A stretch of 64,000 nucleotides of DNA from positions 248,001-312,000 of the forward strand of contig NZ_JBIUAG010000006.1 of assembly GCF_044547355.1 (NCBI RefSeq), in the 5' to 3' direction. The position numbers and the translations under genes are program-made. Of this stretch, positions 51,990-60,992 are shown piece by piece. Each line of letters begins with the position of its first letter. The first letter of the stretch is position 1. The stretch is from Kutzneria sp044547355. Lineage in GTDB: Bacteria; Actinomycetota; Actinomycetes; Mycobacteriales; Pseudonocardiaceae. A model generated the notes under the pieces. That model worked only from the letters and a program-made list of their open reading frames with translations. It was not told where the DNA came from and did no database searches.

Positions 51990-52831
51990 CCGAGTACCGC
52001 AGGATCCTGCTCGACGGCGCCGTGGTCGAGGTGACCCGGGTGGACGATCGGCTGGTCGCCCCGGACGGACGGGCCGTCGAGGTGAACGCGGCGGTACACC
52101 TGCCGCCGTGTCAACCGTCCAAGATCATCGCGGTGCACCTCAACCACCGCAGCCGGGTCGAGGAGTTCCAGACCAGGCTGCCGGCCGCGCCGACCTACTT
52201 CCACAAGCCGACCTCGGCCCTGAACGGACACGACGGGGCGGTCGTGCGGCCCGAGGGCTGCCAGTGGCTGAACTACGAGGGCGAGGTCGCCATCGTCATC
52301 GGCCGCACCTGTCGCAACATCGCGCCGGCTGAAGCGGGCGACCACATCCGCGGCTACACCGTGGCCAACGACTACGGCCTGCACGACTTCCGCGACACCG
52401 ACGCCGGGTCGATGCTGCGGGTCAAGGGCTCGGACACGTTGTGCCCCTTGGGTCCCGGGCTCGTGACCGACTGGGACTTCCGCGGCAAGACGCTCACCAC
52501 CCGGGTCAACGGCGAGGTAGCGCAGCGCGGCAGCACCGACGAGATGGAGTGGGACATGCACTACCTCGTCGCCGACATCGCGCGGACCATCACCCTGTTC
52601 CCCGGCGACGTGCTGCTGTCGGGCACGCCGGCCAACTCCCGGCCCGTGCAGCCGGGAGACGTGGTGGAGGTGGAGGTCGAGGGCCTCGGCGTGCTGCGCA
52701 ACCACATCGTCACCGGGCCGGTCGCGATCCGCGCCGACGTGGGCGCGCAGCCGACGGAGTCCGAGGAGGTGCTGTCGACGGCGCTCGGCGGCGACTGGGA
52801 GTTTCGCGGCATCCGCCCGCCCCGCCGCTGA
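51980..52831 (+). CDS. hpaG: Fumarylacetoacetate hydrolase family enzyme (HpaG-like)
   Basis: A 283-aa FAH-fold enzyme, likely the decarboxylase/isomerase acting on the product of homoprotocatechuate cleavage. The metal site is NYEGEVAIVIGR (Glu-x-Glu, ~101-112) with VANDYGLHDFRD downstream. GDVLLSGTPANSRPVQPGD is the usual C-terminal signature. The first ~60 residues are the small N-domain. Translationally coupled to hpaD; transcription ends at a strong hairpin. Confidence 0.9.
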   Translation: MDVTEYRRILLDGAVVEVTRVDDRLVAPDGRAVEVNAAVHLPPCQPSKIIAVHLNHRSRVEEFQTRLPAAPTYFHKPTSALNGHDGAVVRPEGCQWLNYEGEVAIVIGRTCRNIAPAEAGDHIRGYTVANDYGLHDFRDTDAGSMLRVKGSDTLCPLGPGLVTDWDFRGKTLTTRVNGEVAQRGSTDEMEWDMHYLVADIARTITLFPGDVLLSGTPANSRPVQPGDVVEVEVEGLGVLRNHIVTGPVAIRADVGAQPTESEEVLSTALGGDWEFRGIRPPRR

Positions 52832-52853
52832 CGCAACGTGACCCTCAAGTGCA

Positions 52854-52898
52854 GGAAGGGGGCCTTCCTCCACTCGGAGTGGAGGAAGGCCCCCTTCC
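52854..52898. terminator. 45-bp near-perfect palindrome, bidirectional terminator
   Basis: The arms GGAAGGGGGCCTTCCTCCAC and two more bases (52854-52875) and their exact complement (52877-52898) flank a single G. The arm itself contains the shorter palindrome GGAAGGGGGCCTTCC. It lies between the stop codons of hpaG and the converging MarR gene. Hairpins of this sequence style are common in Pseudonocardiaceae, so it may be a dispersed element. Confidence 0.85.
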
Positions 52899-52943
52899 AA
52901 TCACGGAAACGGCTACCGAGGGTGGGTCGGGGGGCGGGCGGGC

Positions 52944-53510
52944 TCAGCCGGTGGCGAGGTTGGGCAGGGGGCTGGCCTGGACCTCCTGGCGCACCTCGGC
53001 CTGCCGGGCGGTCGAGGTCTGCTCGAAGTGGTTGAGCATGTGCCGCAGCACGCGGGTCAGCTCGGCGACGCGGCGCGGGGACAGGCCTTCCAGGCTGTAG
53101 ACCTCCTCGGCGTTGAACCGGGGGAACAGCTCGGTCATCAGCGCCTTGCCCTTGTCGGTCAGGGACAACACGCTCAGCCGCCGGTCGTCGGCGGGCGTGG
53201 TGCGGGTCAGCAGCCCCCGGTTGGCCAGGGTGCGGGCGACGCCGGTGAGGGTGCCCTTGGAGATGCCGCTCTCCTCGGCGACGTGGCGGGTCTCGATGTC
53301 GCCCCAGATCCACACCACCCACAGCACCACAAAACCGGTCCACGACAGGTCCACGTCGCGCAGCACGGACTGCTCGAAGTGGTTGCGCACCACCAGTGCC
53401 GTCCGGTGCAGGTTGGACAGCGCCATCATGGCCTCGACGTCGATCTCCAGGCCGCCGAGGCGTTCGCCGACGGCCTTCTCGGTCTCGCGCAGCGTGTAGT
53501 AGCCGGTCAC
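52944..53510 (-). CDS. MarR-family regulator (possible HpaR)
   Basis: A 188-aa MarR protein: DIETRHVAEESGISKGTLTG, then RTLANRGLLTRTTPADDRR (wing). It has longer N- and C-terminal arms than the MarR at 21476. It lies directly after the hpaDG pair in converging orientation. MarR proteins of this group often govern 4-hydroxyphenylacetate or related aromatic pathways. GTG start. Confidence 0.9.
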   Translation of the reverse strand: MTGYYTLRETEKAVGERLGGLEIDVEAMMALSNLHRTALVVRNHFEQSVLRDVDLSWTGFVVLWVVWIWGDIETRHVAEESGISKGTLTGVARTLANRGLLTRTTPADDRRLSVLSLTDKGKALMTELFPRFNAEEVYSLEGLSPRRVAELTRVLRHMLNHFEQTSTARQAEVRQEVQASPLPNLATG

Positions 53511-53528
53511 GGCGTCAGCGTAGCCCGA

Positions 53529-54923
53529 TCAGGCCCGGCCGAGGATGCGGCTGGTGAGTTCGTTTCGCTGCGAGGCCAGCTCGTCCAGGGTGGAGCGCAG
53601 CACGGCCTCGGTCAGCACGATGCGATCGTTGTGGATCTGGTCGAGCACGGCCCGCCGGATCAGTTCGCGTACGAACGACGCGGTGACGCCGTCCAGGGCC
53701 TCGACCAGCGCGGTCGGGTCGGGCAGGTCCAACTCGACGCCGGCGGCGTAGAGACGCAGCAGCCGCAAACGTTCGCCAGGCCCGGGCTTGGGGATCTGCA
53801 CGGCCAGGTCGATGCGGCCGGGCCGGTCGGCCAGGGCCTGCTCCAGCACGTCGACGCGGTTGGTGGTGAGCACGAAGGTGACGTCGGCGTCGGCGTCGAC
53901 CCCGTCGATCCGGTTGAGCAGCTCGAACAGCAGCGGGCCGCTGCCGGCCGGCCCGAGGGAGCGGTCCTGGGCGATCAGGTCGACGTCCTCGATCACCAGC
54001 ACCGACGGCTGCTGCCGGCGAACCATGGCCGCGGCGGCCGGCAGCAGCCGCAGGGCCCGGCCGGACAGCACGACCACGGTGGCGTCGGTCAGCCGCGACA
54101 GCAGATAGCGCACGGTGTGGGTCTTGCCGGTGCCGGGCGGCCCGTACAGCAGCAAGCCGCGTTTGAGGTGCTGGCCGTGCGCGATCAGCCGCTCGTTGTG
54201 CTCGCGGCTGCGGACCACGTGCCGTTCCACGGTCTCCAGCACACCGTCGGGCAGCACGACCTGATCGGCGGTCAGCTCCGGACGCACCAGGAAGGACAGC
54301 AGCTCGTTGCCGCGGTGCTCGTTCATGTCCAGTTGCAGCACCGCGCCGCGGAAGGCGTTGTGTTGTCGCATCAACACGTCCACCCGGTCCCGCACGGCGG
54401 TGGCCGATTCCCGTTGCGCGGCAAGGATCTGCATCGAGCAGTTGGGCATCGGGTGCCGTTCGCTCGGCCCCCGCAGCGACAACACCACGGGCGAGCCGTC
54501 CGGGGCGACCGTGGCCACCAGGCCCAGTTGCACCGCCTCGGTGACGGCGTCCGGACCGATGGCCACAGTGGTGTAGTCGACCGCGCCGAGTTGATAAGTG
54601 CCCATCCGCTCGGCGGCGGCCAGCATCTCGATGACGTCCTGGTGCCCGCGCCCCGGGCCGGCCATCCCGAACCACTCGGCGTCGGGACTGTGCTCGGCCA
54701 GGTAGGCGTCGATGCCGCGTTGCAGGTTGACGTGTTCCCAGGAGCCGGCTTCCATGCCGACGGTCAGGATCTCGGCCAGCGGGCAGCCGACGTGTGCGCT
54801 GATCTTGGCGACGAGCGTGGACCGGCCCTCGGCGCGTATGCGGTCCTTGGCCGTTTCGACCAGTTCCACCAGCGCCGAGGCCAGCCGCCACGCGTCGGCC
54901 GACTCGAGTGTGTTCTCCCCCAC
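53529..54923 (-). CDS. AAA-family ATPase
   Basis: A 464-aa protein. The C-terminal ~230 residues are a classic AAA module: Walker A YGPPGTGKTHT (~259-269), Walker B VLVIEDVDLI, sensor 1 LTTNR and the arginine finger region DRPGRIDLAV. The N-terminal ~220 residues resemble no family I know; they contain a beta-rich stretch (AVDYTTVAIGPDAVTEAV). Probably a protein or complex remodeller in the cytosol. It begins 31 bp after the glycosyltransferase stop and may share its transcript. Confidence 0.88.
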   Translation of the reverse strand: MGENTLESADAWRLASALVELVETAKDRIRAEGRSTLVAKISAHVGCPLAEILTVGMEAGSWEHVNLQRGIDAYLAEHSPDAEWFGMAGPGRGHQDVIEMLAAAERMGTYQLGAVDYTTVAIGPDAVTEAVQLGLVATVAPDGSPVVLSLRGPSERHPMPNCSMQILAAQRESATAVRDRVDVLMRQHNAFRGAVLQLDMNEHRGNELLSFLVRPELTADQVVLPDGVLETVERHVVRSREHNERLIAHGQHLKRGLLLYGPPGTGKTHTVRYLLSRLTDATVVVLSGRALRLLPAAAAMVRRQQPSVLVIEDVDLIAQDRSLGPAGSGPLLFELLNRIDGVDADADVTFVLTTNRVDVLEQALADRPGRIDLAVQIPKPGPGERLRLLRLYAAGVELDLPDPTALVEALDGVTASFVRELIRRAVLDQIHNDRIVLTEAVLRSTLDELASQRNELTSRILGRA

Positions 54924-54954
54924 ACCGTCGAGTGTGGCACGACCCGGCCGTGGA

Positions 54955-56079
54955 CTACACCAGTCTCGCCAGCCGGTGCGCCACCTCGGCCGGGCTGGGC
55001 TGCCAGGCGATCTCGTCCCGCACCTCGGTGGCGGTCTCCTGGAACTTGAGCTGCCCCAACACCTCGGCCAGCGCGTCGGCGACCTGGTCGGGCTCGTCCA
55101 CGGTGAGGCCGACGCCGCGGTCGGCCATGAGCTTGGCGTTGAGCGGCTGGTCGGCGAACTTGGGCAGGGACACCTGCGGAACGCCGTAGGCCAGCGGGGT
55201 CATCACGGTGGCCGAGCCGCCGTGGTGCACGATCGCGTCGCAGGTGGGCATCAGAGCGCCCAGCGGCATCCAGCCCAGCGGCCGCACGTTGGCCGGGATC
55301 TCCCCCAGTTGCGCGACGTCGATGTCGCCAAGGGCCAACAGCACCTCGACGTCCATTGTGGACAGGCTGGCCAGGATGGCCCGCAGCGCGAAGACGCCGC
55401 CCAGCGCCGGCAGCACGCTGCCGAGGGTGACGCAGACCCGGGGCCGGCTCGGCGGCAGCGTCACCCAGCCCGGGATCACCCGGGACTCGTTGTACGGGAC
55501 GTACCGCATGAGGAACTGGGTGTCGGTGGCGACGCCGCCCATGCTCGGCGGGCGGACGTCGACGGTGGCCACCGGGGTGACCGGGGCCTCGACCAGCCCG
55601 AGCCGCCCCCTGGTCGGCTCGAGGTAGTCGGCGATGTCCTGGCGCGACTGCGCCGCGTGCTCGTCCAGGCCGGCCCAGCCCAGCCGGATACCCTGCTCGA
55701 CCAGCGGCACGCCCAGGTCGGCGGCGATCAGCCGGCCCGCGCCCTGCTCGACGGTGGTGATCACCAGATCCGGCCGGAAGGCCCGGGCCACCGGCAGCAT
55801 GCCGTCGATCATCTGCTCGGCGAACCAGCCGAAGCCGCCCCGCTCGGCCTTGGCGTTGCCCTCCTTCATCATCCCGGCGACCGCGGCCATGAACTCGGCC
55901 CACAGGTCGCGCTCCGGCAGCGGGTCCACCACCGGCAGTCCGGCCCCGGCGGCCGCGCGGGCCCCGGCGCCGTTGTTGAGCAGCAGCACCTCGTGGCCGG
56001 CGGCCCGCAAGGCCCAGGCCAGCGGCACCGTCGGCAGGAACAGCCCGGCTCCGGGCACAGCCGTGCACAGCACTCGCAT
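54955..56079 (-). CDS. GT1-family glycosyltransferase
   Basis: A 374-aa GT-B fold transferase of the macrolide/UGT type, moving a nucleotide-sugar residue onto a small molecule. The acceptor end starts RVLCTAVPGAGLFLPTVPLA, and the donor-binding motif is CDAIVHHGGSATVMTPLAYG, then PQVSLPKFADQPLNA. It is divergent from a TetR gene over a large palindrome, so it is substrate-inducible, perhaps as a resistance or detoxification enzyme. No biosynthetic core genes are next to it. Confidence 0.91.
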   Translation of the reverse strand: MRVLCTAVPGAGLFLPTVPLAWALRAAGHEVLLLNNGAGARAAAGAGLPVVDPLPERDLWAEFMAAVAGMMKEGNAKAERGGFGWFAEQMIDGMLPVARAFRPDLVITTVEQGAGRLIAADLGVPLVEQGIRLGWAGLDEHAAQSRQDIADYLEPTRGRLGLVEAPVTPVATVDVRPPSMGGVATDTQFLMRYVPYNESRVIPGWVTLPPSRPRVCVTLGSVLPALGGVFALRAILASLSTMDVEVLLALGDIDVAQLGEIPANVRPLGWMPLGALMPTCDAIVHHGGSATVMTPLAYGVPQVSLPKFADQPLNAKLMADRGVGLTVDEPDQVADALAEVLGQLKFQETATEVRDEIAWQPSPAEVAHRLARLV

Positions 56080-56100
56080 CGTCCACTCCCCCTCGATCGT

Positions 56101-56132
56101 CTTGAGCGGCGCTCAATTGAGCGCTGCTCAAG
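56101..56132. promoter_or_regulatory. 32-bp palindromic TetR operator
   Basis: CTTGAGCGGCGCTCAA and TTGAGCGCTGCTCAAG are complementary except for one symmetric position pair, giving a 32-bp palindrome. It lies in the 100-bp gap between the glycosyltransferase and TetR genes. Its repeated GAGC/GCTC half-sites suggest two repressor dimers can bind. Best read as the operator of the TetR at 56180. Confidence 0.8.
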
Positions 56133-56179
56133 CTACGGTGGGTAGACTGCTCTCGTCAAGAGGCGGGAAGGGGACGCGC

Positions 56180-56779
56180 ATGCCGCTGCGACGGGAACAG
56201 GTGGTCGAGGCCGCGCTGGAGCTGCTGGACGAGGTGGGGCTGGACGGCTTCACCACGCGGGCGCTGACCGACCGGCTCGGCGTGCAGCGCGGCGCCCTGT
56301 ACTGGCACGTCAAGAGCAAGCAGGAGCTGCTGGCCGCGGTGACCGAACTGGTGCTGCGGCCGGTGTTCGCCGATGACGGCCGCGAGGGCGGGGACTGGGC
56401 CGATGACCTGGTCGAATACGCGCACCGCCTGCGCGACGCCATGCTCGCCCACCGCGACGGGGCCCGGCTGGTCGCCGCGCACGTGACCGTCAACCGGTCC
56501 GGGGTCGAGCAGCTGGCCCGCGCCCTGGAGCGGTACACCAGCCAGGGCATTCCCGTGCCCGTCGCCGCCCGCTGGGGCGACATCATCTCCAGCTACGTGA
56601 CCGGCTACGTGCTCCAGGAGCAGACCGCGCCGGCCGGAACCCCGCCGGCCGACGCCGAGCCGTGGTTCCCCGACGGCCACCCCAGCAGCGCCGAGACGTT
56701 CGCCGACTCCGTGGCCACCATCGTCCTGGGCATGCGCGCCGAAGCCGCCAGTCTCACCCCCGCGAGTCACCCAGGCTGA
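56180..56779 (+). CDS. TetR-family repressor with tetracycline-repressor-type C domain
   Basis: A 199-aa protein. HTH: EAALELLDEVGLDGFTTRAL, then LGVQRGALYWHVKSKQELLA, the form seen in TetR-class proteins of the TetR_C type. The ATG at 56180 has SD GGAAGGGGA. It is predicted to repress the divergent glycosyltransferase and itself. Its last codons lie inside the outer arm of a long inverted repeat. Confidence 0.92.
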   Translation: MPLRREQVVEAALELLDEVGLDGFTTRALTDRLGVQRGALYWHVKSKQELLAAVTELVLRPVFADDGREGGDWADDLVEYAHRLRDAMLAHRDGARLVAAHVTVNRSGVEQLARALERYTSQGIPVPVAARWGDIISSYVTGYVLQEQTAPAGTPPADAEPWFPDGHPSSAETFADSVATIVLGMRAEAASLTPASHPG

Positions 56780-56890
56780 GTCACCACCGGGCGACACACC
56801 GAATGTAGGTTTCCGGCAGAACTTGGACCCGGTCCAGGGTCTGCACGAAACCTACATTCGGTATGTCGGAGAGCGGGACTCGCGGGGGTG
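56755..56890. repeat. Long cruciform-like inverted repeat
   Basis: Three nested arm pairs share one centre. Outer: CACCCCCGCGAGTC (56755-56768) with GACTCGCGGGGGTG (56877-56890). Middle: ACCGAATGTAGGTTTC (56798-56813) with GAAACCTACATTCGGT (56847-56862). Inner: GCAGAACTTGGACC with GGTCCAGGGTCTGC, two mismatches. The outer arm overlaps the TetR coding end and the last base lies two bases before the AfsR-like start. Parts recur at 27167-27200. It may be a terminator, a transposon-derived repeat, or both. Confidence 0.7.
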
Positions 56891-56891
56891 C

Positions 56892-59567
56892 GTGGTGTGG
56901 GTGGGGGTGTTGGGGGAGCTGGAGGTTCAGCGGGGCGGGGAGCGGGTCGAGGTCGGCGGGGCGATGCTGCGGCTGCTGCTGGTGCGGCTGGCGGTGGACG
57001 CGGGGCGGATCGTCACGACCGACCGGCTGATCGCCGACCTGTGGCCGGAGTCCGCGCCGGCGGAACCGGGGGCGGCGCTCCAGTCGCTGGTGGCACGGCT
57101 GCGTCGGGCCATCGGGCGGGAGGCCGTCGGCTCGCACCCGACCGGCTACCGGCTGGAGGTCCCGCCGACGGTGGTGGACGCCGTCGAGTTCGAGCGGGCC
57201 GTGGCCGAGGGCCGGCCCGGGGAGGCGCTGGCGCTGTGGCGGGGCAGTCCCTACGCCGACGCCGGTGACGCGGAGTTCGTCCGCGCGCCGATCGCCCGGC
57301 TGGAGGAGTTGCGAGCGACGGCGATCGAGGCGCGGATCGACGAGGACATCGCCGCCGGGCGGGACGTGATCGCGGAGATCGAGGAGCTGGCGGCGTCGCA
57401 GCCGCTACGCGAAGGCCTGCACGCTCGGCTGATCCGAGCCCTGACGGCCCAAGGCCGGCCGGCCGACGCGCTCGCGGCGTACGACCGGGTGCGCAAGCTG
57501 CTGGCCGATCAGCTGGGCGTGGATCCGGGTCCGGCGTTGCGGGAGGCGCACCTGGCGGCCCTGCGCACGCCGTCGACCCTCAGCAACCTGCCGGCCCGGC
57601 TGACCAGCTTCGTCGGCCGGGACCTGGAGATGGAGCAGGTGACGCGAGCGCTGGCCGGGGCCCGGCTGGTGACGCTGACCGGCACCGGCGGCGCGGGCAA
57701 GACGCGGCTGGCGGTCGAGACGGCGCAGCGGCTGCTACCGGATTTCCCCGACGGCGTATGGCTGGTCGACCTGGCGTCCACAGTGGACATAACGGCGGCC
57801 ACCCGGGAGGCGCTGGCCACCGCCGACCATCCGAGCGACTACCTGGCGACGCGGAATTCCCTGCTGGTGCTGGACAACTGTGAGCACGTGATCGACGCGG
57901 CCGCCGACTTCGCGACCGACCTGCTGGTCCGGTGCCCCCGGCTGAAGGTCCTCGCCACCAGCCGGGAGCCGCTGAGCGTCACCGGCGAGACCCTGTGCCC
58001 GCTGCGACCGTTGCCCGACAACCAGGCCGTCGCCCTGTTCACCGACCGGGCCCGCGCGGTCAGCCCCGGCTTCCGGCCGACCGAGTCCATTGTGGACGTC
58101 TGCCAGGCGTTGGACGGCTTGCCGCTGGCCATCGAACTGGCCGCGGCCCGGATGCGGTCGCTCACGCCGGCCCAGCTCACCGAGCGTCTCGGCGACCGGA
58201 TCGGCCTGCTGGACAAGGGAACCCGCGCCGCTCCTCAGCGACACCGCACGCTGCGGGCAGTGATCGACTGGAGCTGGGACCTGCTCGACGAGGCCGAGCG
58301 GACGCTGCTGAGCCGACTGTCGGCGTTCGCCGGCGGGGCCGACCTTCAGGCCGTCGAGCAGGTCACCGAGGGCACCCTGGACCAGCTGACGTCCCTTGTG
58401 GACAAGTCGCTGGTGGTGGCGGCCGACGAGCGTTACCGCCTGCTGGAGACGATCCGCGAATACGCTTCGTCCAAACTGGACAATGCCGGCGAGATCCGGC
58501 GACGCCACGCCGAGTACTACACCGAGCTGGTGGAGCGGGCCGAGCCGCTGCTGCGCGGCCCCGAGCAGGCGGCCTGGCTGACCCGGCTCACCGCCGAGCG
58601 GGCCAACCTGGACCAGGCGATGTCCCCGCGCATGTTCACCGCCCGGCTCTGGCTGTGGCTGGTGTTGGCGCAGCTACAGGATCCCTTGCACTGGGCCGAA
58701 ACCGTCGACACCGACGAGGCCCGGCTGCTGCGCCGGCCCACCGAGGAGCTGCTGGACCGGCTGGCCCTGGAGGACGGCCCGGCCACGCTGGCCCTGGTCG
58801 TCGTGCGCAGCGGCAGCAACAGTCGGCGCATCGGCGGCATCGCCGACCGGCTGACCGCGTCCGACGACCCGTGGCGGCGGGCCGCCGGCGAGCTGCTGCA
58901 CGGGTACGTCGCCTCCGAGCTCAGCGACGGCGGCATCCCCCGCGCCGAGCGCCACTTCGCCGCCGCCGTGACGAGTTTCCGTGCGCTCGGCGACCAGGTC
59001 GGGCTCACCTACGCGCTGACCTTCCTGTCCATCTCCCAGGCCAGCCGGAGCGACAACGAGGCCGCCCTCGCCGCCATCACCGAGGCGCTGGGCATGGGCG
59101 TGCACGTGCCCACGCTGCTCCAGGTCCAGTCGGCCCAGCTCCAGGCCCGCACCGGCGACACCGCCGGCGCTCGCCGCCTGCTGGAGCGGGCCGAGCAGTC
59201 CACCCCCGCCGACGATCCCGTGTCCCTGACCCGGATCCGCAACGCCCTGGCCGAGCTCGCCCGTCTCGAAGGCCGGCTCCCCGAGGCACTGTCCTGGCAC
59301 CGTGCCGCCCTGGCCATCGACCATGCCAACGCCCCCGATCAGTTCCTGGCGCTGCTGCGGATGAACTACGCCCTCACCCTCACCGCCCTCGGCGACCGGG
59401 AGGAAGCCGGCCGCCAGCACGAACTCGCCGTCGAGTTGGCCATGCGCACCAAGGACGCGCCGGCCCGGGCCGTGGTGCTGGAGGCCCAGGCGGCGTGGTT
59501 CGAGGAGGGCGGTGAGCCGGAGCAGGCGGCGGCGCTGCGGGCAAGGGCGGCCGAGCTGAGGGGCTGA
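56892..59567 (+). CDS. AfsR/SARP-type regulator with NB-ARC and TPR domains
   Basis: An 891-aa regulator. An OmpR-like winged helix (LGELEVQRGGERVEVGGAML, ~8-95) is followed by a BTAD helical domain (~98-240), an NB-ARC ATPase (TGTGGAGKTRLAVETAQRLL, SLLVLDNCEHVID, ATSREPL) and C-terminal TPR-like repeats from ~600. Such proteins activate secondary metabolism or stress genes by binding direct repeats. Several GTG codons compete for the start (56892, 56895, 56901); similarity begins at once after them. It is preceded by the long inverted repeat, so its promoter must lie in or just around it. Target genes are unknown. Confidence 0.9.
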   Translation: MVWVGVLGELEVQRGGERVEVGGAMLRLLLVRLAVDAGRIVTTDRLIADLWPESAPAEPGAALQSLVARLRRAIGREAVGSHPTGYRLEVPPTVVDAVEFERAVAEGRPGEALALWRGSPYADAGDAEFVRAPIARLEELRATAIEARIDEDIAAGRDVIAEIEELAASQPLREGLHARLIRALTAQGRPADALAAYDRVRKLLADQLGVDPGPALREAHLAALRTPSTLSNLPARLTSFVGRDLEMEQVTRALAGARLVTLTGTGGAGKTRLAVETAQRLLPDFPDGVWLVDLASTVDITAATREALATADHPSDYLATRNSLLVLDNCEHVIDAAADFATDLLVRCPRLKVLATSREPLSVTGETLCPLRPLPDNQAVALFTDRARAVSPGFRPTESIVDVCQALDGLPLAIELAAARMRSLTPAQLTERLGDRIGLLDKGTRAAPQRHRTLRAVIDWSWDLLDEAERTLLSRLSAFAGGADLQAVEQVTEGTLDQLTSLVDKSLVVAADERYRLLETIREYASSKLDNAGEIRRRHAEYYTELVERAEPLLRGPEQAAWLTRLTAERANLDQAMSPRMFTARLWLWLVLAQLQDPLHWAETVDTDEARLLRRPTEELLDRLALEDGPATLALVVVRSGSNSRRIGGIADRLTASDDPWRRAAGELLHGYVASELSDGGIPRAERHFAAAVTSFRALGDQVGLTYALTFLSISQASRSDNEAALAAITEALGMGVHVPTLLQVQSAQLQARTGDTAGARRLLERAEQSTPADDPVSLTRIRNALAELARLEGRLPEALSWHRAALAIDHANAPDQFLALLRMNYALTLTALGDREEAGRQHELAVELAMRTKDAPARAVVLEAQAAWFEEGGEPEQAAALRARAAELRG

Positions 59568-59570
59568 GGG

Positions 59571-60923
59571 CTACCAGCGGTCCAGGTACTGGCGGACATC
59601 CGCCGGGTCGGTGGCGATCAGGCCGAGGTAGCCGTCGGGGCGGACGACGGCGTAGCCGTGGTCGATGTCGTAGGCGGGGGCGTCGGTGACGGCGATGCCG
59701 CCGGGGTACGAGGCGTCGCCGAAGGTCAACACCGTGAAGTGGGGGCCGCGCAGGGCATCGTGGATGCGGAGGGCACCGGCGAGGCCGTCGGGGGCGCGGT
59801 CGCCGGCGCGCAGGGCGCCGGGGGACGGCCGGGTGTCGACGGAGAGCTTGCTGTCGCGGTAGTGCAGACCGAGTTGCCGCAGCACGGGATCGCTGCGGTC
59901 CATGGCGTCCCCGCTGCGGGCGATGCCCCGGTCGAACAGCTTGTTGCTGATGCCGAGCACCTCGGCGGCGATGGGCAGGCGCTCGTCCTCGTAGCTGTCG
60001 AGCAGCTCCTCGGAGCCGGAAGCCAGCTTCCAGCCGAGGTTGTACGCGTCCTGCACGCCGGTGTTGAGCCCCTGCCCGCCGGCGGGAGTGTGCACGTGGG
60101 CGGCGTCGCCGGCCAGGAACACGCGGCCGATGCGGTAGCGGTCGACCATCCGCACGTTGGCCCGCCACCGGCTTAACCACCCGACGTCGGTGAGCGTGTG
60201 CCCGGTGACCGAACGAACCAGCGAGGTCAGGTCGGTCTCGTCGTAGCGGGTGGTGGTGAGCTGGAAGGTGTCGGTGCCGGCCATCGGGCACAGCGCCAGC
60301 ACCGGCCCCTCGGCGGTGGTCCAGATGTGCCAGTGGTCCCGATCGAGGCCGTCGATCTTCACGTCGGCGATCTGGAGCCGGTGCTGCTCAAAGGTCTCAC
60401 CAATGAAATCGACGCCGGCGGCCTTGCGCACGCCGCTGCGACCGCCGTCGGCCCCGACGAGATAGCGGGCCCGCACCGGCCGGCCGTCGAGCACGGCGGT
60501 GACGCCCTCGTCGTCCTGGGTGAAGCCCTGGAACTCCACGCCGGTCTCGACGTGGCCGCCGAGTTCGGTGAGCCGGTCCCGCAGGATCGCGGCGGTCCGC
60601 CACTGCGGCAGCATCAACGGATTCGGGTACGGCACATCGGGTCGCGGCTCGACGGTCGGGCCCATCACCCGCTCCCACACGACCTGCCCGTCCTGGTACG
60701 CCCGCATCGGCGGATACGGCCCGCCGTGGGCCAACGCGGCGTCGATCACGCCGAGGTCGGCGAACACCTCGAGGGTGCGGGGCTGGATGCCCTTGCCGCG
60801 GGAGCCGGCGAAGTCGCCGGGGTCGTGGTCCACGATGCGGTGCGCCACCCCGCGGCGGGCGAGTTCGACGGCGAGGGTGAGGCCGGTCGGGCCGGCCCCG
60901 ACGATGAGGATTTCGGTGTCCAT
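59571..60923 (-). CDS. FAD-dependent aromatic monooxygenase
   Basis: A 450-aa class A flavoprotein hydroxylase of the PheA/TetX-PgaE group. It has ILIVGAGPTGLTLAVELARR at the start, the DG motif YLVGADGGRSGVRKAAG (~150) and the GD motif RVFLAGDAAHVHTPAGGQ (~265). The C-terminal ~90 residues form the thioredoxin-like domain common in the group. ATG at 60923 is used; a TTG nine bases upstream is possible, and neither has a good SD. It converges with the AfsR-like gene with a 3-bp gap. Substrate unknown. Confidence 0.92.
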   Translation of the reverse strand: MDTEILIVGAGPTGLTLAVELARRGVAHRIVDHDPGDFAGSRGKGIQPRTLEVFADLGVIDAALAHGGPYPPMRAYQDGQVVWERVMGPTVEPRPDVPYPNPLMLPQWRTAAILRDRLTELGGHVETGVEFQGFTQDDEGVTAVLDGRPVRARYLVGADGGRSGVRKAAGVDFIGETFEQHRLQIADVKIDGLDRDHWHIWTTAEGPVLALCPMAGTDTFQLTTTRYDETDLTSLVRSVTGHTLTDVGWLSRWRANVRMVDRYRIGRVFLAGDAAHVHTPAGGQGLNTGVQDAYNLGWKLASGSEELLDSYEDERLPIAAEVLGISNKLFDRGIARSGDAMDRSDPVLRQLGLHYRDSKLSVDTRPSPGALRAGDRAPDGLAGALRIHDALRGPHFTVLTFGDASYPGGIAVTDAPAYDIDHGYAVVRPDGYLGLIATDPADVRQYLDRW

Positions 60924-60992
60924 GGCGGACAAGCTGGCAGCGCCCGCTGTCAGGCGACCGACAGGCTGCTGCCGGCCATCGGTGCGGCGCTG

